Origin: a virus
Length of the DNA: 64,000 bases
Strand: one strand, 5' to 3'
Virus record (IMG/VR): IMGVR_UViG_3300021959_006010
Coordinates: 1 to 64,000 of that record
Shown here in pieces: positions 29,380 to 38,956 of the stretch (within the stretch, counting starts at the first letter, position 1; each line of letters starts with the position of its first letter). Position numbers and translations under genes: made by a program. The notes below the pieces were generated by a model. The model was not told the origin of the DNA. It worked only from the letters and a program-made list of their open reading frames with translations, and ran no database searches.

Positions 29380-30590
29380 TAAAAAACAATAAAACATTTT
29401 GTATATTGCCGTGGATACATACACACCTTAATACCGAAGGAGATGTATTTCCTTGTTGTATTAGTTGGAGTCCTGAAAGAAAATCTCGTGTTGGTTGGCT
29501 CAAAGACAATAGTTTAGAAGAACTGTTTAATAATGATTTTATGAAGCAGTTGAGATTAGACATGCTAGCCGGCGTCGAACGTCCAGATGTATGTTCTAAT
29601 TGTTACGATCGCGAGAACGGTGGCTTTAGAAGTGCTAGACAAGGATATAACTTAGATCACGAAAAAGATATGAGTATTGTTGATAGCACAGCCACTGATG
29701 GATATGTAGAACCGAAAATCAAAAGTTGGGATATACGGTTTAGTAATTTGTGTAATCTTAAATGTCGCACCTGTGGTCCGTTGTTTAGTACTACATGGGC
29801 TCAAGAAAAAACAGAAGAAGATTATGTAAAACTTAATGCAATCGAAAAAGGTACAGATCCATTAGAACAACAGTACGATCATGTTGAAAAGTTATACTTT
29901 GCAGGCGGCGAACCTTTAATTATGCCCGAGCATTACAAGACGCTCAAAGAGTTAATAAGTAGAGGTAGAGCAAAAGATATACAGATAATTTATAATAGTA
30001 ATCTAACAAAATTAGACTATAATAAAAATGATCTAGTAGGCTTATGGAAAGAATTTAAGAGTGTAGTAATTGGTGCAAGTATAGATGCTGTAGGTTCAAG
30101 AGCTGAATATATTAGAAATGGTGTTCCTTGGAAGACCATTGAATCTAATCTAAAAAGATTAATGGAATTTAAAAACGAATGTCCTACATTTGATTTTTAT
30201 TATAGTCCGACTGTAGGATTATTAAATATTGCACATATTACAGACATGCATAGATACATATACGAAAACAATTTAATTCCTAATATTAACTCTATTAATT
30301 TTAATTTGCTGTTATATCCATTACATTATGATATGAGAATATTACCTACTGAAATTAAAAACGATATTACAGAAAAATTTCAATTACACAAGAAGTGGTT
30401 AATTAGTATCGATGCACCAAAAGAAACAGTTGACAAGTTTAGTAATTTACGGCAATATTTAAATCAAACAGTTGAAAACTCTAATAGTTTATTAGAAGAA
30501 TTTATAACAGTTACAAAAAGACTTGATTCTTTAAGAGACGAGGACTTTAATATGTCCTTGCCAGAGTATAAAAGAATTGGAGTGCAATGA
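29376..30590 (+). CDS. Radical SAM protein with N-terminal twitch-like module
   Basis: A 404-residue protein and a good type example of the family. The N-terminal module has C9 in FCILPWIHTH, C27/C28 in FPCCIS, and C73/C76 in VCSNCYDRE. The radical SAM motif CNLKCRTC is at 126-133 and AGGEP at 176-180. The core continues with a YNSN strand and IGASIDAVGSRAEYIRNG, a common block among these paralogues. The order (twitch-like cysteines first, then the SAM core) is the reverse of ordinary SPASM enzymes. It is coupled by ATGA to the SGNH-like gene before it and the family A gene after it. Confidence 0.87.
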   Translation: MIKNNKTFCILPWIHTHLNTEGDVFPCCISWSPERKSRVGWLKDNSLEELFNNDFMKQLRLDMLAGVERPDVCSNCYDRENGGFRSARQGYNLDHEKDMSIVDSTATDGYVEPKIKSWDIRFSNLCNLKCRTCGPLFSTTWAQEKTEEDYVKLNAIEKGTDPLEQQYDHVEKLYFAGGEPLIMPEHYKTLKELISRGRAKDIQIIYNSNLTKLDYNKNDLVGLWKEFKSVVIGASIDAVGSRAEYIRNGVPWKTIESNLKRLMEFKNECPTFDFYYSPTVGLLNIAHITDMHRYIYENNLIPNINSINFNLLLYPLHYDMRILPTEIKNDITEKFQLHKKWLISIDAPKETVDKFSNLRQYLNQTVENSNSLLEEFITVTKRLDSLRDEDFNMSLPEYKRIGVQ

Positions 30591-31444
30591 AATTTATAAT
30601 TGAATATAAGACTTGGAAAAATGAAACTGACACATTAACTTATAAATTAAGAGATAATGAGTTAGTTGATGCTTGGTTACATTGTTTACAAAGTCAACCT
30701 CCACGTATGAATTATGGATTTTATAATTTAGAAACTATTGATTTTAAAAGAACTGCAATTGAAATAGCAAATGCATATTATAGATTGTATCCAAAGTTTT
30801 TAGAAAAAGATAGAGAAATAAATGCTGAACTTTTAGTCGACAAAAACGATAATATAAATCAAGATATTTTGAATAAACTGCACATGGTTTATCATTATTA
30901 CCAAGACAGGATTGAAGAGTATAATTTAACTGACAAGGACTCGTTAAATAGATTACAAGTTCTTAATGGAGGAATACATAGACTTGAATCATATTCAAAC
31001 GGAAGTCCTTCTTATCAAATTATGATAAATCCAACAAGATTTTCTCACGGAATGGAAATACCTGCATCATGGTATAAGAAGTATTTTAATGAGGAAGCTG
31101 AAAACGGTGATTTGCTTTTAGGTTATGCTACTATTGGTAAAGATTTACTAGAAATATATAATACTCGTGATGTTGAAAATTTACATTTAATAACTCCTCA
31201 GAAATACATCTATTCAGAGTTTAGACAAATGTTTGATGTCTTTGAAAAAAAGAGCAAACTAACAACGCATATTTTGCGCAAATGGTGTTACGATCACGGT
31301 AAAAAGAATTTGTCTGAAGCTGAATTGTATACGTTTAGGCCTAAACTAGGAAAAATAGAAACTGATCTAAATTTTTACGAGCTAAAAGAAAAGTGTAGAA
31401 ATTTTAAAGAACCGATTGGATGGAAAACAAAACATGAAAGATAA
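30587..31444 (+). CDS. Radical SAM-adjacent unknown protein, family A member 2
   Basis: A 285-residue homologue of the genes at 26209 and 32671. It shares NKLH at residues 96-99, IHRLES at 130-135 and a GYxTIGKDLLEIYNTRD segment near 200. The N terminus is a strand pair followed by NELVDAWLHCLQ. It has no known catalytic motif, signal peptide or membrane segment. It lies between two twitch-type radical SAM genes, coupled by ATGA to the first and overlapping the second by 11 bases. Its function is unknown, and its repeated placement is the only clue. Confidence 0.62.
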   Translation: MKFIIEYKTWKNETDTLTYKLRDNELVDAWLHCLQSQPPRMNYGFYNLETIDFKRTAIEIANAYYRLYPKFLEKDREINAELLVDKNDNINQDILNKLHMVYHYYQDRIEEYNLTDKDSLNRLQVLNGGIHRLESYSNGSPSYQIMINPTRFSHGMEIPASWYKKYFNEEAENGDLLLGYATIGKDLLEIYNTRDVENLHLITPQKYIYSEFRQMFDVFEKKSKLTTHILRKWCYDHGKKNLSEAELYTFRPKLGKIETDLNFYELKEKCRNFKEPIGWKTKHER

Positions 31445-32696
31445 TAAATCATTTTGCGTAATGCCTTGGCTACACTTACATGCTTGGCCTGCTGGAGAAG
31501 CATATCTTTGCTGTATCGGAGGAACAGGACGAGAAGAAAACGAGGTAGGCGATCTGTCAACACAATCAATAGCTGAAGTAATGAATGGCGACAAAATGAA
31601 ATCCATTCGAAAGAAGATGCTAGCTGGCGAAAAAATACCAAACTGTAAAAATTGTTACGAAGCTGAAGCAGGTAAAGGATATAGTTGGCGAGAAGGGTTT
31701 AATGCACAGTTTGCTGATGAAATAGAAGGCATTGTAGAAAACACAGCTGAAGACGGTACAATTGATCCAAAATTGCTTTATGTGGATTTTAGATTTAGTA
31801 ATTTGTGTAATCTTGAATGTAGAACGTGTGGCAGTGAGCTTAGTAGCAGTATTGCTAGTACGCTAGGACGAAATTTTCCAATCAAGCGCCAAGCTGAACT
31901 AGAAGAAAAAGGAGTAATGGGCAAAGGTAATATTGTTGCTTACTCTAATAAGAATAAACTTTTTACAGACGATCTAAAACAGTATCTTAAAGACACAAAA
32001 TGTTTTTATTTTGCAGGTGGCGAACCATTAATGCAAAAAGAGCACCACGAAGTTTTAAAGTATGTGCATGATAACAAATGGTTTGACAAAGAATTACGTT
32101 ATAGCACTAACTTGTCAAACCTACATTATAAGCAAACAGACTTTGTTGAAATGTGGAAAGATTTTGAAAATGTATGGTTAATGTGTAGTATCGATCACTA
32201 CGGAGATAAACTAGAACATATCCGTCAAAATGTTAACAGTGATCGACTTTGGAAAAATTTTGATAGACTAGTTAGCACACATTTCAAATTATCTATAACA
32301 TTTGTTGTTAGTATATATAACATATATTATTTGTATGACTTCTTTAAATTCTTAGATGACAAAGGATATATTGACAGATTACATTCTTTAGAAATGCTAT
32401 ATGTATTTGGTGATACCGAATCACCTGCTTGTTTACCAGATTTTGCTAAAGCAGAATTAATAGAAAAGTTAAAGGCTGACGAAGAAAGCGAGTTATATAA
32501 GCGTTTGTGTGACAAGTTCTCATACTTAGCTTCAGGTATACAAGGTCTACCTGGATTTGTAAACGGGCAGTCAACCTTTACATTTGAACAATTTATTGAT
32601 AGAGTAGAAAAGTTTGACAAGATGTATAATAGAAATACTAGCGAAACATTTCCGTGGTTAGGAGAAGTAATTGAAAAAAGTAAAACTTCTAATTAA
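31434..32696 (+). CDS. Radical SAM protein with N-terminal twitch-like module
   Basis: A 420-residue protein from the ATG at 31434; an in-frame TTG at 31416 is less likely. The N-terminal module has C8 in FCVMPWLHLH, C26/C27 in YLCCIG, and C71/C74 in NCKNCYE. The radical SAM motif CNLECRTC is at 125-132, and FAGGEP follows near residue 193. It is closest in layout to the gene at 29376. It overlaps family A member 2 by 11 bases, and family A member 3 starts inside its last codons. The substrate is unknown. Confidence 0.87.
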   Translation: MKDNKSFCVMPWLHLHAWPAGEAYLCCIGGTGREENEVGDLSTQSIAEVMNGDKMKSIRKKMLAGEKIPNCKNCYEAEAGKGYSWREGFNAQFADEIEGIVENTAEDGTIDPKLLYVDFRFSNLCNLECRTCGSELSSSIASTLGRNFPIKRQAELEEKGVMGKGNIVAYSNKNKLFTDDLKQYLKDTKCFYFAGGEPLMQKEHHEVLKYVHDNKWFDKELRYSTNLSNLHYKQTDFVEMWKDFENVWLMCSIDHYGDKLEHIRQNVNSDRLWKNFDRLVSTHFKLSITFVVSIYNIYYLYDFFKFLDDKGYIDRLHSLEMLYVFGDTESPACLPDFAKAELIEKLKADEESELYKRLCDKFSYLASGIQGLPGFVNGQSTFTFEQFIDRVEKFDKMYNRNTSETFPWLGEVIEKSKTSN

Positions 32697-33531
32697 CGAA
32701 GATTATATTGTTATTGAATTAAAAAATAACGATATATCATCCTTGTGGCTTAATAATATACGTCAACAAAATGATATGTCAATACGTTCTGTAAGCGATC
32801 CTCATTATATAGATCCAGTTAACAATCAAGATTATACTTCTGGTGTTTGGAATAAAATTAAAGAAAACATAAACACTATAGAAACGGAATTTAATATTAA
32901 ATGGCCTGAAGAAGTTCCAGATGTATTTAATTTTGATCAGCAAATAATGAATAGATATCATAGATATTTTGCACAGTCAACGATGTTTTATAATAGATGG
33001 CAAATAGATCACGATTATAGATTTGACGAAATTCCTGTAGAAAAGCAAAAAAGATTTTCAGACTTGTTAGAAGAAATAAATTTTTCTATACACGAACTTG
33101 AAAGCTATACAATTACTCCAAGAATACAAAAGTATAAAAATAAAATTAAAAAGTTGTATATCGATTTCTCACCAACTAATTGGATAAATTTACCTCATAA
33201 TACTGTACACAGTGCCGACAAAGAATACAATGTGTGTATTGCTATGGAAGTACACGGAAAAAATTATTTGCAAGCATTTATAGATGACGATGTACCTTTC
33301 CATCCCGATGTGCATGGACAGCGAGGAATGTTTGGAAGGATTGATATTTACACAGACGATACAGTTTTTGATATTTTAGAAAGTGAAGAATTTAAAAATT
33401 GGTTAGGAACTGAAAGTATAAAAGATTATTCTTTAGTGCAATTAGGGAAAGTTATTGAATCATCACAGCCGCTTTCTAAATTGTACGATGTTTTAGCAAG
33501 TGGAGTAGCAATGGAGATTATTGAGCTATGA
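32671..33531 (+). CDS. Radical SAM-adjacent unknown protein, family A member 3
   Basis: A 286-residue protein. The start is TTG at 32671 with GGAG at 32661-32664; no in-frame ATG occurs until residue 36. It shares with the genes at 26209 and 30587 the elements NRYHRYF at 94-100, IHELES at 140-145, and MEVHGKNYLQAFIDDD near 196-211. It overlaps the radical SAM gene upstream by 26 bases and is coupled by ATGA to the radical SAM gene downstream. I do not recognise the family. A substrate-presenting or scaffold role for the adjacent enzymes is possible. Confidence 0.62.
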   Translation: MKKVKLLINEDYIVIELKNNDISSLWLNNIRQQNDMSIRSVSDPHYIDPVNNQDYTSGVWNKIKENINTIETEFNIKWPEEVPDVFNFDQQIMNRYHRYFAQSTMFYNRWQIDHDYRFDEIPVEKQKRFSDLLEEINFSIHELESYTITPRIQKYKNKIKKLYIDFSPTNWINLPHNTVHSADKEYNVCIAMEVHGKNYLQAFIDDDVPFHPDVHGQRGMFGRIDIYTDDTVFDILESEEFKNWLGTESIKDYSLVQLGKVIESSQPLSKLYDVLASGVAMEIIEL

Positions 33532-34697
33532 TTAAATGTATAAATGCAAAAAATGGAATCAGAGCTTATAACGATGGATCAGTTATGCTATGCTGTATGA
33601 GTACAGAAAAATTAACAGACAAAGACGGCAACATTGCGTCTGTTAAAAATACCCCAATTAATGATATTAGAAACGGAAAGAAATCTAAAGAAATACTAGA
33701 TGCGTTAGCACGGGGAGAAAAACACCCTAATTGTGAACGTTGTTGGAAAGAAGAAGATGCTGGATTATACAGCAAACGTTTGCGAGACAACGACACATTT
33801 AAATACGTACCTAGTAATGATACTAGTTTAGTACTAGCAGAATTAAATTTAGGAACCACATGTAATTTGAAGTGTAGAATTTGCGGCCCTTGGAGCAGTA
33901 GCCAATGGAATAAAGAATTTTTACAAATAGGCCAATGGGGAAGTGATAAAGACTCGTATAAAAAATGGCTACATGACCTTAACCATAGTTATGACGACGA
34001 CAGCCAATTTTGGGAAGAATTTAAAGCCCAGCTTCCTTCTTTAAAGAGAATAGAAATGTATGGAGGTGAACCCTTTCTAGTAAAGAAGCAGTGGGAAATG
34101 CTAAAGTATGCTATTGATCAAGGATACAGTAAAAAACAAAGTTTAAATTTTAATACAAACGGTACTGTTTTTGATATGGACAAAGTAAACATACTTAGAG
34201 AATTTAAACATGTACACATTAGTTTTAGTATAGACGGTATTAAAGACAAATTTGAATATCAAAGACATCCTGCAAAATGGGATGAAGTAAGTGACAATAT
34301 AAAAAGGTATCAGTATCTAGCAAATAAGTATGACTGGAATCTTGCAGTATGTATTACTGTTAACAATTACAATGTATTCTATTTACAAGAAACAATGGAA
34401 TATTTTGAAAATATTAATATGGAATATTATCTTAATTTTTTACATGATCCGTCGAGATATTCTGTTGTAAACCTACATCAAGACATTAAAGATCATCTCA
34501 CATATAAGTATAATAGATATAAGGGAATGCCTAACATAGAAATGTGGCTTAAGAAAGCAGCAGAATATATGAATCTAAAAACTAGTAAGGAAGATTATTG
34601 GGATGCCTTTTTAAATATTACTAAACAGTTAGATGATCTAAGACAAGAAAAGTTTAGTGATGTGTTTCCCGAATTAGCAGAGTTTATAAAAAAATGA
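33528..34697 (+). CDS. Radical SAM protein with N-terminal twitch-like module
   Basis: A 389-residue protein with an abbreviated N terminus: C4 (IKCINAKNG), C22/C23 in MLCCMS, and C69/C72 in NCERCWKEE. The radical SAM motif CNLKCRIC is at 112-119, followed by MYGGEP near residue 184. It lacks the usual PW.H after the first Cys, so it is a divergent member. It is coupled by ATGA to family A member 3 and to the SPASM-type gene downstream. The core has the familiar ISFSIDGIKDKFEYQR block. The reaction is unknown. Confidence 0.86.
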   Translation: MIKCINAKNGIRAYNDGSVMLCCMSTEKLTDKDGNIASVKNTPINDIRNGKKSKEILDALARGEKHPNCERCWKEEDAGLYSKRLRDNDTFKYVPSNDTSLVLAELNLGTTCNLKCRICGPWSSSQWNKEFLQIGQWGSDKDSYKKWLHDLNHSYDDDSQFWEEFKAQLPSLKRIEMYGGEPFLVKKQWEMLKYAIDQGYSKKQSLNFNTNGTVFDMDKVNILREFKHVHISFSIDGIKDKFEYQRHPAKWDEVSDNIKRYQYLANKYDWNLAVCITVNNYNVFYLQETMEYFENINMEYYLNFLHDPSRYSVVNLHQDIKDHLTYKYNRYKGMPNIEMWLKKAAEYMNLKTSKEDYWDAFLNITKQLDDLRQEKFSDVFPELAEFIKK

Positions 34698-35869
34698 AAA
34701 CATGGAATTTAGAAAATGTAGGATATCTGCATATTGAATTAAGTAACTTTTGTAATGCTGCTTGTCCAATGTGTCCTAGATATATCTATCATACAGAAAT
34801 AATAGATCCGTCTTTGTCTCTTAATCAAATGAGTTTTGAAGATTTTAAAACTTATTTTCCTAGAACACTGTTAGAAAACATACACAGGGTAACATTTTGT
34901 GGAACACACGGTGATCCCATGACAGCAAAAGATGTTATTCCTATAGTTGAATACTTGTATTCGTGCAATCCAAAAATGTATATTTCAGTTAATACTAATG
35001 GCGGTTTACGCAATCCGGAATTCTGGAACGAGCTCGGTAAATTAATGTCGGATAAAATGCATGCTGTAACTTTTAGTATTGACGGCCTTGAAGATACGAA
35101 TCATTTATATAGACGTAGAGTACGCTGGAATACTTTAATTAACAATGTAAAAAGTTTTATTAATGCAGGAGGCACAGCATACTGGGATTATTTGATTTTT
35201 GAACACAATGAACATCAAATAGACACTGCAAAAAAGATGAGCATAGATTTAGGATTTGAAAAATTCTTTTCTAAAAGAGCATTAGGATTTTCGTCAAATG
35301 TTGACGGGTCTTATAAGCCTAGTCCAGTTTACGATAAAAACGGAGATTTTGAATATTACCTATCGCCACCAAACGATGAAGAGTATGTTAATTCTGGTAG
35401 CAAGAAAGTAAAGCATAACTTAACTGAAAAAGTTAATCCGGAATGGTATTTAAATTTTAGAAATAATTTAACTACAGACAATCTTGACGAAAAATATAAA
35501 ATACACATAGACAAAGAAATTGATTGTAAATTCTTACATAGAGATAAACAAAATAGTTTTACTGAGCTATACATTAATGCAAATGGATTAGTTATACCTT
35601 GTTGTTATATGGGCTCAGCAATTACAGGTTCGTTTGGAGAAGAACAAGAATTACAAGTAAGAAACATAATAGACAATCATAAAGATGAGCTTGATTTAAA
35701 TAAACAGTCGTTAGAAAAAATATTAGAGAGTAGAATATTAGATAGACTCTTTATTAAACAATGGAGTAAAGAAAAATTCTCAGACGGAAAACCTGTATTT
35801 TGTTCTTTGATGTGCGGAAAAAACAATAGCATTGATCGGATATTCGTAGACGACGGAAAGATACAATGA
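34694..35869 (+). CDS. SPASM-type radical SAM protein
   Basis: A 391-residue protein with normal domain order. The radical SAM motif CNAACPMC is at residues 20-27, close to the N terminus. FCGTHGDPM takes the place of GGEP. A C-terminal SPASM-like cysteine set lies at about C278, C303/C304 (VIPCCYMG), C370 and C374. FSIDGLEDTNHLYRR is shared with the gene at 44622, its paralogue. SPASM enzymes commonly modify peptides or proteins, but some act on sugars. It is coupled by ATGA on both sides. Its different domain order sets it apart from the twitch-first genes beside it. Confidence 0.87.
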   Translation: MKTWNLENVGYLHIELSNFCNAACPMCPRYIYHTEIIDPSLSLNQMSFEDFKTYFPRTLLENIHRVTFCGTHGDPMTAKDVIPIVEYLYSCNPKMYISVNTNGGLRNPEFWNELGKLMSDKMHAVTFSIDGLEDTNHLYRRRVRWNTLINNVKSFINAGGTAYWDYLIFEHNEHQIDTAKKMSIDLGFEKFFSKRALGFSSNVDGSYKPSPVYDKNGDFEYYLSPPNDEEYVNSGSKKVKHNLTEKVNPEWYLNFRNNLTTDNLDEKYKIHIDKEIDCKFLHRDKQNSFTELYINANGLVIPCCYMGSAITGSFGEEQELQVRNIIDNHKDELDLNKQSLEKILESRILDRLFIKQWSKEKFSDGKPVFCSLMCGKNNSIDRIFVDDGKIQ

Positions 35870-37029
35870 TATATGAGAATATTTATGATCACTTAAATAA
35901 AGACTTACTTGAAACACTTACTGATAAAAAAGAAGTTTTTTCTTTTGAGTATATGTGCAAATTTTTAAATGTAGCAAAAACTACAAGTGAAATTACTAGC
36001 TCTAAAGTATTTGTTGTAAATGTTTTAAATTTTTTAGGCTTTGTAGAAAAGCTAAGTCCTACAGGATTTTTAGACAGAGAGATAAAAAACAAAATAAATT
36101 CTGGCAATGCTAAATTAGTAATAAATCATTGTCACGAACGCACACACAAATATTCTAATCCATTCTACCGTACTATTTGGAATACCTTAATAGAAAAAAT
36201 TCAAACAGCAGGGATAGATCTAAGACAGGTTACTTTTTTAAGCGGTGATCGATATATTGAAAAATCCTTTGCAGTCGAAAGTCCTTTGTACAAAGTAATA
36301 GGACTAGATACAATGGAGTTCGTGTACAACAGATGGTCACAATATCACAATGTTTATTCTGTGCCGTTTTCGCTTGATAAAGATATTGATTTTTTGTTTT
36401 TAAATGCAGTTCCAAGAGAGCATCGGTGTGTTATAAGATATCTTTTAAATGAAAAGGATTTTTTAAAAAATTCTATTAACAGTTGGGTTATTGGAGATAG
36501 ACGGCCTGTACTTGAAGATATTAAAACATTTATTAAGCATACACAGTTAACTATAGATCCGCAAGAAATATATAACTATTCTTTGGTACAAAAGACACTA
36601 GACAGCACATCAAAGAATCTCCGAGGACAAGGTAACCAAAATTTTATGCAACTAAACTGGTTAAAAGAAACTAAGTTTAGTTTTGTATTAGAGACAGGCT
36701 ATCAAGAAAACATAATGTTAGTATCGGAAAAGACTTTTAAACCTATGCTGTTCAAACATCCTTTTATGGTTTATAGTCATCCTAACCATTTAACCTATTT
36801 AAAAGAATGCGGGTACGAAACATATCCAGAGCTATTTGACGAATCGTACGATTTACAAGACGACAGTGTAAAGATTAATACAATGCTACAAAATTTAGAG
36901 TCGTTTAAAGATCGTGCAGAAGGCAAAGAAAAAATTATAAATGAAAAACTAGAACATAACCGACAGCAGTTTTTATCACAACCATGTCTAAAAACTACAA
37001 AGCAATCTCTGATAAGTATTTTTGAATGA
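35866..37029 (+). CDS. Glycosyltransferase-like protein (SEKTF family)
   Basis: A 387-residue soluble protein. The C-terminal part contains FSFVLETGYQENIMLVSEKT, then FKPMLFKHPFMVYSHP and a CGYETYPELFDESYD tail. The genes at 43335 and 20972 have the same SEKT(F/W) element. The pattern looks like the donor-binding half of GT-B-type enzymes, but I see no decisive catalytic motif. It is coupled by ATGA between a SPASM-type and a B12-type radical SAM gene. Its other half has no recognised features. Confidence 0.48.
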   Translation: MIYENIYDHLNKDLLETLTDKKEVFSFEYMCKFLNVAKTTSEITSSKVFVVNVLNFLGFVEKLSPTGFLDREIKNKINSGNAKLVINHCHERTHKYSNPFYRTIWNTLIEKIQTAGIDLRQVTFLSGDRYIEKSFAVESPLYKVIGLDTMEFVYNRWSQYHNVYSVPFSLDKDIDFLFLNAVPREHRCVIRYLLNEKDFLKNSINSWVIGDRRPVLEDIKTFIKHTQLTIDPQEIYNYSLVQKTLDSTSKNLRGQGNQNFMQLNWLKETKFSFVLETGYQENIMLVSEKTFKPMLFKHPFMVYSHPNHLTYLKECGYETYPELFDESYDLQDDSVKINTMLQNLESFKDRAEGKEKIINEKLEHNRQQFLSQPCLKTTKQSLISIFE

Positions 37030-38912
37030 AGAATATTATTTTAGTACAACCGAACTTTAGGCAAGGACCTAAAGAATTAAACGCTTACTATTTGCCTTAC
37101 TCAGTAGGAGTTCTATGGGCATACGCCACGCAATCTGCTTATGTAAAAAAGAACTATAATCTTATAGACATTATATGGAAACGTGACTTGATAGAAGATA
37201 TCATTTCTCGATTTGATAATGCAGACGTTGTTGCTTTTAGTACATATGTTTGGAACAAAAATTATATCTACAAATTAGCATCACTAATCAAAGAACGAAA
37301 TCCTAAGTGCATTACAGTGTTTGGCGGACCTGAAATTGAAATCGAAAACAAAGACCTATTTGAAAAATATCCATTTATGGATTATGTAGTAAAAACAGAA
37401 GGCGAGCATGTTTTCCAAAGTTTATTAGAATGTTTTGAATGTGCTGAACATACAGAAGGGTTACTAATAAACAGAAACGGAAAAGTTTTTGACACCGGAG
37501 CGGCCAAGCGAATAGACGATTTAGATAGCATACCTAGTCCTTACTTGGCAGGAGTATTTGATAATCTTGTAGCTGGTAATCCAGATGTTGAATGGAATGC
37601 AACACTAGAAACAAATAGAGGGTGTCCGTATGCTTGCACTTTTTGCGATTGGGGGAGTTTAACTTATAGTAAAGTTAAAAAATTCAAACTAGAAAGAGTG
37701 TATGCAGAATTAGAATGGATAGCGCAAAACAAATGTGGATTTGTAAGTGTTACTGATGCTAACTTTGGAATATTTTTAGAGAGAGACAGTTTAATTGCAG
37801 ATAAGCTTCTTGAAGTACAAGAAGAATATGGTTATCCGTATACGTTCAGTGTAACGTGGGCTAAAAATCAAAAAGATGGTGTTATAGATATTGTTAAAAA
37901 ATTAACAGATAGTCCTAAGTTTAATCAAGGACTAACAGTTAGTGTACAAAGCATGGATTTAAAAGTTTTAGAAAACATTAAACGTAAAAATTTAAACCAG
38001 CATAAAATTGAAGAAATATTTGATATATGCGAAAGTCGTAGAATACCAACATATACAGAAGTTATACTAGGACTACCTGGCGAAACACTTGACTCTTGGA
38101 AAAACAACTTTTGGGAATTATTTAACGCTGGCGCACATACTGGCTTGAATATATTTCAAGCACAATTGTTAGAAAATGCAGAAATGAATTTAGCCCAAAC
38201 AGAAAGTTTCTCTATGACATACCAAACAGTATATGATTATATGAGCGGTAGCTATGATGAAGATCCTGTTAAAGAAGGCGTTAAAGTAGTTACATCTACA
38301 AGTACTTTAAGTTTTGAAGAAATGCTAGACGCACAAGTGTTTAGTTGGTATTTAAATACGTTCCATGTCAATGGATTGACAAACTATATAAGTAGATACT
38401 TGAATAAAAACAATATTAAATCTTATAAAGAGTTTTATGAGGGACTATACGAGATTTTAAAACTTGACGAATGGTTTAACACGCAGATGCAAGAAACAAG
38501 ATACTATTATAATAAATGGATGACTGAAGGAGCAATTAACCATCCTAAGATTGCTGGTGTTGAAATACATGGTTGGAATTTAATACATCGAACTATTTTA
38601 AGTATGCATTCTGAAAAGATGACAGGTCATCTTTATAAACTGATTTATTCTTATTGCTATGATTTGTTTGATGATAAAAATCTCTTTGAAGAATTATTTA
38701 AACTTCAACGCAACTACTTTATTGATTACGATAACGTTAACAGCTATCCTATGACAATAAGTTTTAATTATGATTTCCTAGGTTTAGACATTGATAAGCC
38801 AGCAACTTATATTTTAGACTTTCCTGAAGATAAAACTATGAAGCAAGAAACCTTTCTTGAAAACATTTATTTTAGAAGACGCAGAAACTTTGGTAAAGCA
38901 ACAATAAGTTAA
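37026..38912 (+). CDS. B12-binding-type radical SAM protein
   Basis: A 628-residue paralogue of the gene at 23064. The N-terminal Rossmann-like domain has TVFGGPEI at residues 97-104, with no DxHxxG visible. The radical SAM motif CPYACTFC is at 200-207 in the shared ETNRGCPYACTFCDWGSLTY block. TDANFGIF lies near 248-255 and EVILGLPGETLDSW near 345-358. The C-terminal region (400-628) is helical and ends in NIYFRRRRNFGKA, matching FYFRRRKGWGKC in the paralogue. It is coupled by ATGA to the previous gene. The substrate is unknown. Confidence 0.86.
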   Translation: MKNIILVQPNFRQGPKELNAYYLPYSVGVLWAYATQSAYVKKNYNLIDIIWKRDLIEDIISRFDNADVVAFSTYVWNKNYIYKLASLIKERNPKCITVFGGPEIEIENKDLFEKYPFMDYVVKTEGEHVFQSLLECFECAEHTEGLLINRNGKVFDTGAAKRIDDLDSIPSPYLAGVFDNLVAGNPDVEWNATLETNRGCPYACTFCDWGSLTYSKVKKFKLERVYAELEWIAQNKCGFVSVTDANFGIFLERDSLIADKLLEVQEEYGYPYTFSVTWAKNQKDGVIDIVKKLTDSPKFNQGLTVSVQSMDLKVLENIKRKNLNQHKIEEIFDICESRRIPTYTEVILGLPGETLDSWKNNFWELFNAGAHTGLNIFQAQLLENAEMNLAQTESFSMTYQTVYDYMSGSYDEDPVKEGVKVVTSTSTLSFEEMLDAQVFSWYLNTFHVNGLTNYISRYLNKNNIKSYKEFYEGLYEILKLDEWFNTQMQETRYYYNKWMTEGAINHPKIAGVEIHGWNLIHRTILSMHSEKMTGHLYKLIYSYCYDLFDDKNLFEELFKLQRNYFIDYDNVNSYPMTISFNYDFLGLDIDKPATYILDFPEDKTMKQETFLENIYFRRRRNFGKATIS

Positions 38913-38956
38913 TCCAAATATAGTACAAATTTTACTTTGATAGGTTAAGTAATTGT

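Noticed and set aside
38913-38956. Promoter upstream of the nucleotide-sugar dehydrogenase
   Set aside because: No -35/-10 pair with acceptable spacing and no NATAAATA octamer is present in the 44-base gap.
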